A stretch of DNA of 7,335 nucleotides from Pseudomonas sp. (GTDB lineage: Bacteria; Pseudomonadota; Gammaproteobacteria; Pseudomonadales; Pseudomonadaceae): contig DPSI01000234.1 of NCBI GenBank assembly GCA_003527165.1, positions 1-7,335 on the forward strand. Reading direction: 5' to 3'. The notes under the pieces were generated by a model, which was given only the letters and a program-made list of their open reading frames with translations, was not told the DNA's origin and made no database searches. Below, piece after piece: positions 1-7,210 of this stretch (positions within the stretch are counted from its first letter, which is position 1; the number at the start of each line of letters is the position of its first letter). The position numbers were made by a program, and so were the translations under genes.

Positions 1-1
1 C

Positions 2-334
2 GGCGGCGAATGGATCAGCTCTATCGATATCGAAAATATCGCCGTGGCCTGCCCCGGCGTGCGCATCGCCGCGGTGGTCGGCGTGACGCACGAAAAATGG
101 GAGGAACGCCCGGTCCTCATCATCGAGCCCCACGACGACACCGAGATTTGCATCGAAACCGTGCTCGCCTACCTCGAAACACAGATCGTCAAATGGTGGA
201 TGCCCGACGCGGTGATCATCGACGCTGTGCCCCTCACCGCTACCGGCAAGATCGACAAGAAAACCCTGCGTGACCGCTACCGCTCGTACCTAGTCGACAT
301 GCCGGCGAGTGAAACGAGCGCGGCAAGCATCTAG
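2..334 (+). CDS. Fatty acyl-CoA ligase (AMP-binding family), C-terminal fragment
   Basis: This is the 3' end of a gene that begins left of the window; 110 codons and the TAG stop are present. The fragment is the small C-terminal domain of the adenylate-forming acyl-CoA synthetases, which activate a fatty acid to acyl-AMP and then acyl-CoA in the cytoplasm. It opens with [12 protein letters not shown], the hinge-side motif of FadD/AlkK-type ligases. It continues with EKWEERP and VKWWMPD, and has the catalytic lysine segment TATGKIDKK (Lys at fragment residue 83), all in the expected order. The tail after [12 protein letters not shown] is short and polar. The wording of the motifs is closest to medium/long-chain ligases of the AlkK type, but chain length cannot be read from this domain. 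The next gene on the same strand is an alpha-methylacyl-CoA racemase homologue, which would fit shared fatty acid metabolism. The family is sure; the substrate is inferred. Confidence 0.9.
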   Translation, partial: GGEWISSIDIENIAVACPGVRIAAVVGVTHEKWEERPVLIIEPHDDTEICIETVLAYLETQIVKWWMPDAVIIDAVPLTATGKIDKKTLRDRYRSYLVDMPASETSAASI

Positions 335-346
335 GCGCGCCTGACT

Positions 347-420
347 GGGTATCGCTTCGCCCAACCCATCCTACGGAGTCGGGTGTCTAGGCCGTAGGGT
401 GGGTTGAGCTTGAGATAGCC
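347..420. repeat. REP-like inverted repeat pair in intergenic gap
   Basis: Two imperfectly complementary arms lie at 347-376 and 392-420, separated by about 15 bases. The left arm ends in CCCAACCCATCCTACGG and the right arm begins CCGTAGGGTGGGTTGAGC. The outer parts (GGGTATC and GATAGCC) also pair with one mismatch. The arrangement is that of a repetitive extragenic palindrome doublet. A GTAGGGTGGGTT-type core is, from memory, common between genes in Pseudomonas-like genomes. It lies just after the acyl-CoA ligase stop and could act as an RNA hairpin at the 3' end of that message. It has no T-tract, so I do not call it an intrinsic terminator. Confidence 0.65.
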
Positions 421-497
421 ATCGAAGCAACTCCATCCGGCTGTACACCGGCCCGCTCGCCGAGCGTCCGGAGCTGCAGCAGAGCCGCATGATCGCA

Positions 498-526
498 CCC
501 GTAGCATGGGTTGAGCTTGCGATACC
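498..526 (+). repeat. Third copy of the REP-like repeat, single arm
   Basis: The stretch begins CCCGTAGCATGGGTTGAGC and ends TTGCGATACC. It matches the right arm at 392-420 in the same orientation with a few changes, keeping the GTAG, GGGTTGAGCTTG and GATA parts. No complementary partner arm follows it. It lies 37 bases before the racemase start codon, so it is probably within the leader of that message or just upstream of it. Confidence 0.6.
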
Positions 527-563
527 GTCACCCAGCCACACCCATCACTGCCAGGAGCACGCC

Positions 564-1643
564 ATGCCGCTCGACGACCCTCAACCTCGCCAAGGTCCAT
601 TGCTTGGCCTACGCGTGCTGGAGTTCACCAGCATTGGCCCCGGCCCGCACTGCGCGATGCTGCTGGCCGACCTCGGTGCTGAGGTCATCCGCATCGAACG
701 TGACGGCGGCAACGGCTGGCCCAACCCGGTTGCCGATCGCGGCCGCAAGCGGCTGACGCTGGATATCCGCACCGAGGCCGGTCGCGAGCGTTGCCTGGCG
801 CTGGCGGAAAACGCCGACGTATTGATCGAAGGCTTTCGCCCCAGCGTGATGGAGCGTCTGGGTCTCGGCCCGGAACAGCTTCACGCACGCAACCCGCGAC
901 TGGTCTACGGTCGTATGACCGGCTGGGGCCAGACCGGACCACTCGCCCATAGCGCCGGGCACGACATCAACTACCTGGCCATCACCGGCGCGCTGGCGGC
1001 CATCGGCGGCCGCGAGGGTCCGGCGATCCCCCCGCTCAATCTGGTCGGCGATTTTGGCGGCGGTTCGCTGTACCTGGCATTCGGCATCATGGCCGCGCTG
1101 TGGGAACGGGAACGCTCAGGCCAGGGGCAAGTGATCGACGCCGCCATCGTCGACGGTGTGTCTTCGATGATGACCTTCTTCGCCGGGCTGCTGCCCAGCG
1201 GCGCGATCTCGCTTGAGCGCGACCGCAACCTGCTTTCCGGCGCCGCGCCGCACTACCGCTGCTACACCTGTGCAGACGGCCGTGAAATTGCCATCGGGCC
1301 GCTGGAGCCGCAGTTCTTCTCAGAACTGATGCAGCGCATCGGTGTCCCGGAAAGCCTGCGGCAAGGCTGTGCCGACCCGGACCGTTGGGTAGAACAAAGC
1401 GAACAGCTCGCCACCCTGTTTGCCAGCCGGACACAGGCCGACTGGTGCGCCCTGCTCGAAGGCACCGACGCCTGCTTCGCGCCAGTGCTTACCCTGGAAG
1501 AAGCCGCACAGCATCCGCACATGCAACAACGCGGCGTCTACCGCGACATCGACGGCACCCTGCACGCCGCACCCGCTCCGCGTTTTTCAAGAACACCTGG
1601 GGCAATCACAGACTCAGTCCAGAACGCTAAAGGCTGGGATTGA
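564..1643 (+). CDS. Alpha-methylacyl-CoA racemase (CaiB/BaiF CoA-transferase family III)
   Basis: The protein has 359 residues. I chose the ATG at 564 because AGGAG lies six bases upstream (553-557) and the N-terminus MPLDDPQPRQGPLLGLRVLE matches the family; an in-frame ATG at 489 would add 25 unlikely residues. The family interconverts (2R)- and (2S)-methyl-branched acyl-CoAs in the cytoplasm so that beta-oxidation can proceed. The N-terminal nucleotide/CoA-binding segment GIGPGPH..LADLGAEVIRIER-like region is at about 22-46. His133 (AGHDINYL), Asp163 (VGDFGGG) and Glu248 (LEPQFF) are present; each sits seven residues after the His126/Asp156/Glu241 set I recall for the Mycobacterium tuberculosis racemase MCR. 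This favours a racemase over a plain CoA-transferase. The last ~15 residues after APRFSRTPGAI do not look like the usual proline-rich tail. The upstream ligase fragment on the same strand may supply its acyl-CoA substrate. Confidence 0.88.
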   Translation: MPLDDPQPRQGPLLGLRVLEFTSIGPGPHCAMLLADLGAEVIRIERDGGNGWPNPVADRGRKRLTLDIRTEAGRERCLALAENADVLIEGFRPSVMERLGLGPEQLHARNPRLVYGRMTGWGQTGPLAHSAGHDINYLAITGALAAIGGREGPAIPPLNLVGDFGGGSLYLAFGIMAALWERERSGQGQVIDAAIVDGVSSMMTFFAGLLPSGAISLERDRNLLSGAAPHYRCYTCADGREIAIGPLEPQFFSELMQRIGVPESLRQGCADPDRWVEQSEQLATLFASRTQADWCALLEGTDACFAPVLTLEEAAQHPHMQQRGVYRDIDGTLHAAPAPRFSRTPGAITDSVQNAKGWD

Positions 1644-1710
1644 AAGGACCGACATCAATCGAATCCGACCGCACACGATGAGAGCGTGGGCCGAGTGGCG
1701 CTCCGCTACA

Positions 1711-2129
1711 TCAATCCCTGCCGCGATGTTGGGTCGGCTCGATAAGGCTAGCGCTGTTCTTGTACACCGGATTGGCAAACTCGCAGGGTTCACTCCGAAA
1801 GAACGCCACCACATTGGCGAAGGCGTGGCCGAAGTACAGCTCATAACCCTGCCGCTCGATGTATCCAAGATGCGGTGTGCACAGGACGTTGGGTGTTGAA
1901 GCAGGAATGCTCCGGATCGGTGACAGGCTCGCCCCAGGCCAGTTCTGCAGGCGCGATGGGCGAGCCTCGTCCTTCCATCACCGCCACGCCGCGTCGACCT
2001 GGGTCCGCTCACGGGTCAGCACCAGCGCGAAACGTTCGGGTCGCTGACCGCGTCGTGGTAGACCGTGACCCTCTGCCCGTCCGGCGAGCGAATAACATCC
2101 TGATACTCATCCGGTATGACGATGTGCAT
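1711..2129 (-). pseudogene. Remnant of a D-2-hydroxyacid dehydrogenase gene
   Basis: Five pieces of one protein family lie in order on the - strand but in changing frames. From ATG 2129 (AGGAG at 2137-2141) the first reads MHIVIPDEYQDVIRS, then RVTVYHDAVSD, and stops at TGA 2016-2018. A second frame (1978-2037) reads FALVLTRERTQVDAA and stops. A third (about 1901-1981) reads EGRGSPIAPAELAWG and runs straight into EPVTDPEH. The last (1711-1890) reads NVLCTPHLGYIERQGYELYF and then HAFANVVAFF, ending at TGA 1711-1713. These match, from memory, the start, the GSP.APAEL segment and the C-terminus of NAD-dependent D-isomer-specific 2-hydroxyacid dehydrogenases of about 310-320 residues. The Rossmann NAD-binding core and catalytic Arg/Glu region are deleted at the AW/GEPV junction. 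Only about 419 bp remain, so it cannot make an active enzyme. It follows tcuB on the same strand by 60 bases and may once have been read with it. Confidence 0.8.
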
Positions 2130-2189
2130 CCGCAATCTCCTGGAGGCGCGGTAAGGGCCGGCCGTCGTTGACGCCGCCGACCGCGTCGT

Positions 2190-3398
2190 TTAACGCGCAC
2201 CGGTGGCCGGCTCCGAGCGCTCGCTGCCTACTTGCAACCGGTCCGGCTGGCGTTTCTCGATGGCATGTTTGAGCAGCGCCGCGCTGCGAAAGATGCCGTG
2301 GGCGAATTTACCGTAGGGCATGGTCAGGAAGAATGCCATCACCACGCCCAGGTGCACCGCGAGCAGGATCGCCATCGCCGCCGTATCGCGCAGCGCCAGC
2401 AGCGCAAGGCCAGTGACGCTGATCAGCAGCAGCAGCGCGATGAAGGCCCGGTCCATCGGCCGCTGGGCCACGTCGCCCTGGGCCGGGTCGCGGCGATAGC
2501 TCATCACCAAAAGCCCCAGCGGCCCGATGATCAGCCCGATGCCGCCGGCCGTGCCGAGCATGACCGGCAGGCTGAAGAACGGATACGGCGCTTCGGCCCC
2601 CAGCAGGTAGTGATACAGCGTGGCGACGCTGGTCGAGGCCAGGCAGAGCATGAAGCCGTAGAAGGTGAAGTGGTGGAAGCGCCGCCGCCACAGGGTGTAG
2701 CGGTCGCTCTCGTTGTTGCAGCCCTGCCCGTGCCCGCCGTCGAGATATTTGAGCTTGAGCACCGCGCCCGAGGCCTCCAGCGCCGCGGCCGTGCTGGCAC
2801 TTTCCCGCGCCTCGGCAGGGGTGATGCGCTTCCAGAAGCGCCGCACGCCGATGCCCAGCGCCAGTACGGCGAAGCCGAACGCACCGCCGAACATCAGCGC
2901 CAGGGTGTTGTGGGGGAACACCGTATAGAAGTCCCCGGCCAGTCGGCCCGGCAACAGCGTGCCGTTGATCAGCATCGCCAGCAGCAGGAACAGCACCAGG
3001 CCCGCCGAAGTCGCCAGGGCCATGGTCAGGCCGTTGCGCCGGTAGAGGCCGCCGAGCGCCGCCGGCCAAGCGAAATCGGTGTAGGTGTCCAGACGCACCT
3101 TGGCGAGCGACTGCGGCACGTTCACCGCGAACTCGTGGGGCTCGGCGTACTGACAGGCATGCAGGCAGGCGCCGCAGTTGTGGCAGAGGTTGGCCAGGTA
3201 ATGGATGTCCGCCTTGCCGAATTCCAGGCGGCGGGTCATCGCCGGGAACACCGCGCAGAAGCCTTCGCAGTAGCGGCAGGCATTGCAGATCTGCATCTGC
3301 CGGTTGACCTCGGCCTCGTCGGCGTTGAGCAGGGAGATCAGCTGATAGGGTTCGGCGGTCACGCAGGCGTCCGCCGCGAGGGGTTCATGCAGTTGCAT
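2190..3398 (-). CDS. tcuB: Tricarballylate utilisation Fe-S membrane protein TcuB (CitB family)
   Basis: The protein has 402 residues. In Salmonella TcuB re-oxidises the reduced flavin of TcuA and feeds electrons to the membrane quinone pool. The N-terminal half is a cytoplasmic iron-sulfur domain with two cysteine clusters: C38-C41-C44-C48 ([11 protein letters not shown]) and C72-C75-C78-C82 ([11 protein letters not shown]). This is the pattern of two [4Fe-4S] centres. Then come about six hydrophobic segments (roughly 124-145, 165-185, 244-264, 277-299, 318-336, 340-360). Histidines at or near the membrane (H242, H243, H263, H349, H367) could ligate haem, but the pairing is not provable here. 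The ATG at 3398 has GAAGGA upstream and overlaps the end of tcuA by 14 nt, so the two are almost certainly one transcript with coupled translation. The distinction from other CitB-like proteins rests on the tcuA neighbour. Confidence 0.9.
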   Translation of the reverse strand: MQLHEPLAADACVTAEPYQLISLLNADEAEVNRQMQICNACRYCEGFCAVFPAMTRRLEFGKADIHYLANLCHNCGACLHACQYAEPHEFAVNVPQSLAKVRLDTYTDFAWPAALGGLYRRNGLTMALATSAGLVLFLLLAMLINGTLLPGRLAGDFYTVFPHNTLALMFGGAFGFAVLALGIGVRRFWKRITPAEARESASTAAALEASGAVLKLKYLDGGHGQGCNNESDRYTLWRRRFHHFTFYGFMLCLASTSVATLYHYLLGAEAPYPFFSLPVMLGTAGGIGLIIGPLGLLVMSYRRDPAQGDVAQRPMDRAFIALLLLISVTGLALLALRDTAAMAILLAVHLGVVMAFFLTMPYGKFAHGIFRSAALLKHAIEKRQPDRLQVGSERSEPATGAR

Positions 3399-4836
3399 GG
3401 CGTTGTCCTTCGCGCTGAAGAGTGGAATGGAGCGCGGCCTCGGCGGCGCGGCTGCCGGCGATGCGGCCGAAGGCGGTGCCGATGCTCATGCCGACTCCCG
3501 CGGTGTAGCCCTTGCCGAGCACGTTACCGGCCATCATCTCGCCGGCGACGAAGAGGTTCGGGCTGGGCTGGCCGGCGAAGTGCACCGCCGCGTCTTCATT
3601 GGTCTTGAGCCCCAGGTAGGTGAAGGTCACCCCCGGCTTGAGGGCATAGCCGTAGAACGGCGGCGTATCGAGCGGCCGTGCCCAGTGGGTCTTGGCCGGC
3701 ACCAGCCCCTCGGTGTGGCAGTCGTCGAGCTGGGTGTGATCGAAGGTGCCGACCCGGCAGGCGCGGTTGTAGGCCTCCACGGTCTGGACGAAGGTGTCTT
3801 CGGGCAGCCCCAGCTGGCGCGCCAGTTCATCGAGCGTATGGGCGACGGTGCCGGGAAAGACCGGCGGCATGAAGCGGCCGATGGCCTTCTGGTCGATGAT
3901 GGAATAGGCGACCTGCCCTGGCTGGCCGGCCACCAGACGACCCCAGATGGCGTAGCGCTTGGGCCAGAAATCTTCGCCCTCGTCATAGAAGCGCTCGCCG
4001 TCGCGGTTGACCACCACGCCCAGCGACACGCAGTCGATCCGGGTGCAGATGCCGCCGTCGTACAGCGGCGCGCGGGCATCGATGGCGACCATGTGCGCCT
4101 GGGTCGGGTCGCCGATGGCATCGGCGCCGGTCTCCAGCATGCTGCGCAGCAGCACGCCGGTGTTGAAACGGGTGCCGCGGATCAGAAAGTTGTCCGACGG
4201 CCACTCGCCCCGCTCGTTCTGCCCCCAGGCTTCGCGCAGCCACTCGCGGTTGGATTCGAACCCGCCGGCGGCCAACACGCAGCTGCGTGCCTCGATGCGC
4301 TCGGCCGGCAGGCGGATGCCGTTCACCTCGCGCGCCGGGACCCGGGCGGCGACGAAGCGCCCGCCGTCGAGCTCGACCGATTCGACCGGTGTGTCGTAGC
4401 GGATTTCGACCCCGAGCCGCTCCGCACTGCGGTAATAGGCGTTGACCAGCGCCTTGCCGCCGCCCATGAAGAAGGCGTTGGTGCGCGCCACGTGCAGAGC
4501 GCCGGAGAGCGGTGGCTGGAAGTGCACGCCATGCCGGCGCATCCAGTCGCGGCAGGAGGACGATGCACGGATGGCGATGCGCGCGAGTTTCTCGTCGGTG
4601 ATGCCGCCGGTCACGCGCAGCAGGTCCTGCCAGAATTCTTCTTCGGGATAGGCCTCGACCAGCACGTCCTGCGGGGCGTCGTGCATGCAGCGCAGGTTGC
4701 GGGTGTGCTGGGAATTGCCGCCACGCCATTCGCGCGGCGAGGCTTCCAGCAGCAGCACGCTGGCCCCGGCCTCGCGCGCCATCAGGGCCGCGCAGAGAGC
4801 GGCGTTGCCGCCGCCAATGACAAGCACATCGATCAT
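3385..4836 (-). CDS. tcuA: FAD-dependent tricarballylate dehydrogenase TcuA
   Basis: The protein has 483 residues, close to the roughly 470 I recall for Salmonella TcuA. It belongs to the fumarate reductase/succinate dehydrogenase flavoprotein family (FAD_binding_2) and oxidises tricarballylate to cis-aconitate. The start at ATG 4836 is set by GAGGAG five to six bases upstream and by the immediate start of the dinucleotide fold, [14 protein letters not shown] (Gly8-Gly9-Gly10), with Glu31 (LLLEAS) placed to bind the FAD ribose. A second flavin motif, LAAGGFESN, is at 188-196. The C-terminal FAD segment [20 protein letters not shown] is at about 432-452. The stretches [17 protein letters not shown] (40-55) and [17 protein letters not shown] (118-134) are, as I recall, very close to Salmonella TcuA, which supports the specific assignment over a generic fumarate reductase-like flavoprotein. 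No signal peptide is seen, so it acts in the cytoplasm, docked to TcuB. Regulation is probably by the LysR gene just upstream. Confidence 0.92.
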   Translation of the reverse strand: MIDVLVIGGGNAALCAALMAREAGASVLLLEASPREWRGGNSQHTRNLRCMHDAPQDVLVEAYPEEEFWQDLLRVTGGITDEKLARIAIRASSSCRDWMRRHGVHFQPPLSGALHVARTNAFFMGGGKALVNAYYRSAERLGVEIRYDTPVESVELDGGRFVAARVPAREVNGIRLPAERIEARSCVLAAGGFESNREWLREAWGQNERGEWPSDNFLIRGTRFNTGVLLRSMLETGADAIGDPTQAHMVAIDARAPLYDGGICTRIDCVSLGVVVNRDGERFYDEGEDFWPKRYAIWGRLVAGQPGQVAYSIIDQKAIGRFMPPVFPGTVAHTLDELARQLGLPEDTFVQTVEAYNRACRVGTFDHTQLDDCHTEGLVPAKTHWARPLDTPPFYGYALKPGVTFTYLGLKTNEDAAVHFAGQPSPNLFVAGEMMAGNVLGKGYTAGVGMSIGTAFGRIAGSRAAEAALHSTLQREGQRHATA

Positions 4837-4841
4837 CAGGT

Positions 4842-4846
4842 CTCCT
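4842..4846 (-). promoter_or_regulatory. Ribosome binding site of tcuA
   Basis: AGGAG on the - strand lies five bases before the ATG at 4836. It decides the start against the longer in-frame reading that would begin at 4911. Confidence 0.7.
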
Positions 4847-4889
4847 CGTCGGAGGAGGCTCGACTGGCGCCCCCTCTTTATCTGTGCAG

Positions 4890-4918
4890 ACTCTAGGCAG
4901 ACGAGGAGCACGCCGAAA
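4890..4918 (-). promoter_or_regulatory. Possible tcuA promoter
   Basis: On the - strand TTTCGG (4918-4913) and TAGAGT (4895-4890) are separated by 17 bases. The -10 matches the sigma-70 consensus at 4 of 6 positions and the -35 is poor, as is usual at activator-dependent promoters. The centre of the LysR-type dyad at 4940-4954 lies about 64 bases upstream of the predicted transcription start, the usual place for a LysR activation site. This is inferred from pattern only. Confidence 0.35.
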
Positions 4919-4939
4919 GCGGGCGAACACCCGGGGGGG

Positions 4940-4954
4940 TTTAGTTTTACTAAA
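4940..4954. promoter_or_regulatory. LysR-type operator dyad upstream of tcuA (probable TcuR site)
   Basis: The - strand reads TTTAGTAAAACTAAA, a perfect inverted repeat with 6-base arms around three bases. It contains T-N11-A, the general LysR box. It lies 104 bases before the tcuA start and overlaps the tcuR TAG stop codon (4950-4952). A related sequence lies upstream of tctC. The link to TcuR is inferred from position. Confidence 0.6.
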
Positions 4955-5912
4955 GGCTTGGTCTCGCCTCGGTACCTGTCAGATCACCAGGCTCGTAGAG
5001 GTTTGCGCCGGGCCATCGACCCTGGCGCACCAGCTCACGCGCCACGTCGAGGATAACCACCCGCGCGGCCAGCGCCGCCGGAGACAGCTCGTCGTCAGTC
5101 AGCGTGCACAACAGGTTGCGGCGGGCCACGTCGGCATCTTCAATCTGCGCGATGACAAGCCCCGACTCGCCCGAGCGTGCAGCCGCGGCGCCAGGCTGGA
5201 TGGTCGCCGCATAGCCGGCGCGCACCGTCTCCATTAACAGCGCCAGGCCGTCGATCTCCATGATGATGTTGGGTTCGATGGCGAAGCGCTCGAAGGTCGC
5301 CGTGACGGTCGTGCGCAGGCCGTGCTGCGGGTTCGGCAGCACCAGCGGCAGGCGTCCCAGATCCGCCATGCGCGCGCGCTCGCCCCGCGGCGCGCCGGCA
5401 AGTCCGGGAGGCGCGATGACGAACAGTTTCTCGTCCAGTAGGGGTTGAACGTTCCAGCGCTTACCGGCGTCAGCGTGGAATAGGATCGCCAGGTCCAGCT
5501 GCCGGGCGTTCAACTGGTTAGCGAGGTGCCCAGACAGCATCTCCACCAGATGCAGCTGGATGTCCGGATAACGTCGGCGCATCGCGGCGATCAGCGGCAA
5601 CGCCAGAACCGAGGCTGTGGTCGGCGGAAGCCCGACGCTGACGTAACCGCTCATGCGACCGCGCTGAGCCGCCAGGATGGCGTTCTCGGCCTGGCGCAAG
5701 GTGAGCTGTGCATGGTGCTGAAAGGCGATGCCCGCGTTAGTCAGCACCACGCCGGTACTGGTACGGCTGAGCAACCGGGTGCTGAGCTCACTTTCCAGCT
5801 TGCTGATCTGCTGGCTCAACGCCGAGGTGCCGATGCCGAGTTCCAACGCGGCGCGGCCGAGGCTTTTATGCTCGACCGCAGACAAGAAATAGCGAAGTTG
5901 CCTGAGTTCCAT
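4950..5912 (-). CDS. tcuR: LysR-family transcriptional regulator, probable TcuR
   Basis: The protein has 320 residues, the usual LysR length. The winged helix-turn-helix is at about residues 1-60: MELRQLRYFLSAVEHKSLGRAA, ALSQQISKLE as the recognition part, then LLSRTSTGVVLTNAG as the wing. A linker helix follows, then the two-lobed co-inducer domain from about residue 90 (GYVSVGLPPTTASVLALPLI) to about 300. The start at ATG 5912 gives the normal MELRQLRYF opening; its ribosome site is weak (AGG seven bases upstream). In Salmonella a LysR protein next to tcuABC activates the operon in response to tricarballylate; here the gene is also next to tcuA, on the same strand, 113 bases upstream. The name rests on this context and on the dyad in the gap, as LysR sequences alone rarely show the effector. 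It is separated from tctC by a strong terminator, so it must have its own promoter. Confidence 0.82.
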   Translation of the reverse strand: MELRQLRYFLSAVEHKSLGRAALELGIGTSALSQQISKLESELSTRLLSRTSTGVVLTNAGIAFQHHAQLTLRQAENAILAAQRGRMSGYVSVGLPPTTASVLALPLIAAMRRRYPDIQLHLVEMLSGHLANQLNARQLDLAILFHADAGKRWNVQPLLDEKLFVIAPPGLAGAPRGERARMADLGRLPLVLPNPQHGLRTTVTATFERFAIEPNIIMEIDGLALLMETVRAGYAATIQPGAAAARSGESGLVIAQIEDADVARRNLLCTLTDDELSPAALAARVVILDVARELVRQGRWPGANLYEPGDLTGTEARPSL

Positions 5913-5930
5913 TACGGCGCCTGTTGTTGT

Positions 5931-5946
5931 TTTTCAGAAACGAAAA
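5931..5946. promoter_or_regulatory. Weak dyad upstream of tcuR, possible autoregulatory site
   Basis: TTTTC and GAAAA form perfect 5-base arms around six bases, 19 bases before the tcuR start, and the spacing satisfies T-N11-A. The sequence differs from the tcuA-side dyad, so this is only a candidate LysR contact. LysR regulators commonly repress their own genes. Confidence 0.25.
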
Positions 5947-6029
5947 GCCTTGTGGCTGTCGCAGCGTATGCCAGGTTCGATTGAGCTCCAAGAGCGCTGG
6001 ACGATCGATCCGAACCGTGGCTTTGCTGA

Positions 6030-6054
6030 TAAAAAAAGCCCGCATGGGCGGGCT
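6030..6054 (-). terminator. Rho-independent terminator after tctC
   Basis: On the - strand AGCCCGC (6054-6048), loop CCAT and GCGGGCT (6043-6037) form a perfect 7-bp stem followed directly by a run of T residues to 6031. It lies 89 bases beyond the tctC stop and 118 bases before the tcuR start. It should separate tctC transcription from tcuRAB. Confidence 0.9.
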
Positions 6055-6142
6055 GAAGGCAATGTGCTCTTGATGTGCGTGGTTAACGGGTTCTCGCGAA
6101 CTCGCGCCTCGTTCTTGCTGCAGCGAACGAACGGTTAGCTCA

Positions 6143-7123
6143 TCATGGCTTCTGCAAGAGGCCGAACTCGTCCGCCAAGGCTCTGTACTGATCTACCTGG
6201 CGGAAGACATAAGCCTGCAGCTCCTCCCCGGTGATGGCCAGGGGCAGCAGGTCGTAGTGGTCACGCATCTGGGCGAAGTCCTCATCCTCGAGCAGCGTGT
6301 CAAACTGCTCCTTCCACCAGGCGTAATCCTCGTCGCTGACCTCCGGCCCCAAGTAATAACCACGAGCGATTGGCCAAGTCACATCAAAGCCCTGCTCCCG
6401 GGCCGTGGGCAAATTGCCCAGCTTACCGGGCAGGCGCTCCTGGGACAGGACCGCCAGCACCCGCACCTTGCCCGCTTCTAGCTGCGCCGTCGCTTCGCCA
6501 ATGCCGCTGGTGATCACTTGTACATGCCCACCCAGCAGGGCCGTCATTGGTTCACCGCCGCCTTCGAACGCCACGTAGCGCAACTTTCGCGGATCGATGC
6601 CGGCGCTGCGGGCAACCATGGCTGCCTGCATCCAATCCTGGCTGCCGACCGTTCCGCCCGCCCCGATAACCGTCCCAGTCGGGTCATTGCGCAGTGCTTC
6701 GATCAGGTCATCGAAGTCCTTGAGCGGCGAGTCCTCACGCACCGTTACCGCGCCGTAATCGGTACCAATGGCGGCGAGCCAGCGTACGGCCTTTTCGTCG
6801 TAGCGCCCGAACTTTCCCTGCGCAAGATTGAGCAGCGATCCACTCGACCATGCGGTAATGGTCCCCGGCTCGTTGGCTCGCTGAGCCACTACCGCGTTGT
6901 AGGCCACCGCACCGATACCACCCGGCATGTAGGTCACCCGCATCGGCGCCTCGAGCAAACCGGCTTCATGCAGCCCGCCCTGGGCGAGCTTGCAGGTGAT
7001 GTCGAATCCGCCGCCAGGCTTGGCCCCTGCGATGCACTCAGGACGTTTGGGTTCGGCCATCAGCTGAGTACACAGCAGCAGACCAGTCGTGGCCAAGGCG
7101 AGACGAGTGGTAAAGGTAATCAT
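6143..7123 (-). CDS. Tripartite tricarboxylate transporter substrate-binding protein (TctC family)
   Basis: The protein has 326 residues, the usual length for TctC/Bug receptors. It starts with a signal peptide: MITFTTRLALATTGLLLCTQLMA, with cleavage likely after Ala23. The mature periplasmic protein has the early ligand loop AKPGGGFDITCKLAQ (about 34-48) and the second loop YMPGGIGAVAYN. Further family landmarks are VIGAGGTVGSQDW and EGGGEPMTALLGG. Cys30 and Cys44 could form a disulfide. The ATG at 7123 has GGGAGA upstream with a 6-base gap to ATG. Such receptors deliver carboxylates to a TctA/TctB membrane pair. Neither partner is downstream (a terminator and tcuR follow), so they lie upstream of the window or elsewhere. 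Neighbourhood with tcuRAB suggests tricarballylate or a related tricarboxylate as ligand; this is inferred. It may replace the MFS permease TcuC used in Salmonella. Confidence 0.88.
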   Translation of the reverse strand: MITFTTRLALATTGLLLCTQLMAEPKRPECIAGAKPGGGFDITCKLAQGGLHEAGLLEAPMRVTYMPGGIGAVAYNAVVAQRANEPGTITAWSSGSLLNLAQGKFGRYDEKAVRWLAAIGTDYGAVTVREDSPLKDFDDLIEALRNDPTGTVIGAGGTVGSQDWMQAAMVARSAGIDPRKLRYVAFEGGGEPMTALLGGHVQVITSGIGEATAQLEAGKVRVLAVLSQERLPGKLGNLPTAREQGFDVTWPIARGYYLGPEVSDEDYAWWKEQFDTLLEDEDFAQMRDHYDLLPLAITGEELQAYVFRQVDQYRALADEFGLLQKP

Positions 7124-7210
7124 GCTGTTCTCCCGTGGAGTCTTGTTGTAATCAGCGATGCGAGCGTCCCCGGCGGAATTACCCGACAGGCGTCGTATCG
7201 ACTCGAACGG

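Noticed and set aside
489..563. Upstream in-frame ATG that would extend the racemase by 25 residues
   Set aside because: It has no ribosome site, the extra residues cross the repeat arm at 498-526, and the AGGAG-ATG at 564 gives the family's normal N-terminus.
1680..1705. GAGCG...CGCTC imperfect stem after the racemase gene as terminator
   Set aside because: The stem is only five pairs around a long loop and no T-tract follows on either strand.
1614..2012. 132-codon - strand open frame overlapping the pseudogene
   Set aside because: Its translation is out of frame with every recognisable dehydrogenase block and shows no family features; it exists because the decayed region has few stops in this frame.
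2130..2189. GC-rich palindromic bits (GGCCGGCC) after tcuB as terminator
   Set aside because: No extended stem with a T-run; a terminator cannot be supported here.
2232..3608. Long + strand open frame of 458 codons opposite tcuB and the end of tcuA
   Set aside because: It is the antisense image of a GC-rich gene; its translation is rich in Arg/His/Gln/Ala with no motifs, while the - strand frame has clear Fe-S clusters and membrane helices.
3397..4896. Long + strand open frame of 499 codons opposite tcuA
   Set aside because: Antisense shadow; the - strand frame shows FAD motifs and a proper ribosome site.
4837..4911. Upstream in-frame ATG extending TcuA by 25 residues
   Set aside because: The extension would run through the candidate promoter and the strong ribosome site; the flavin fold starts directly at 4836.
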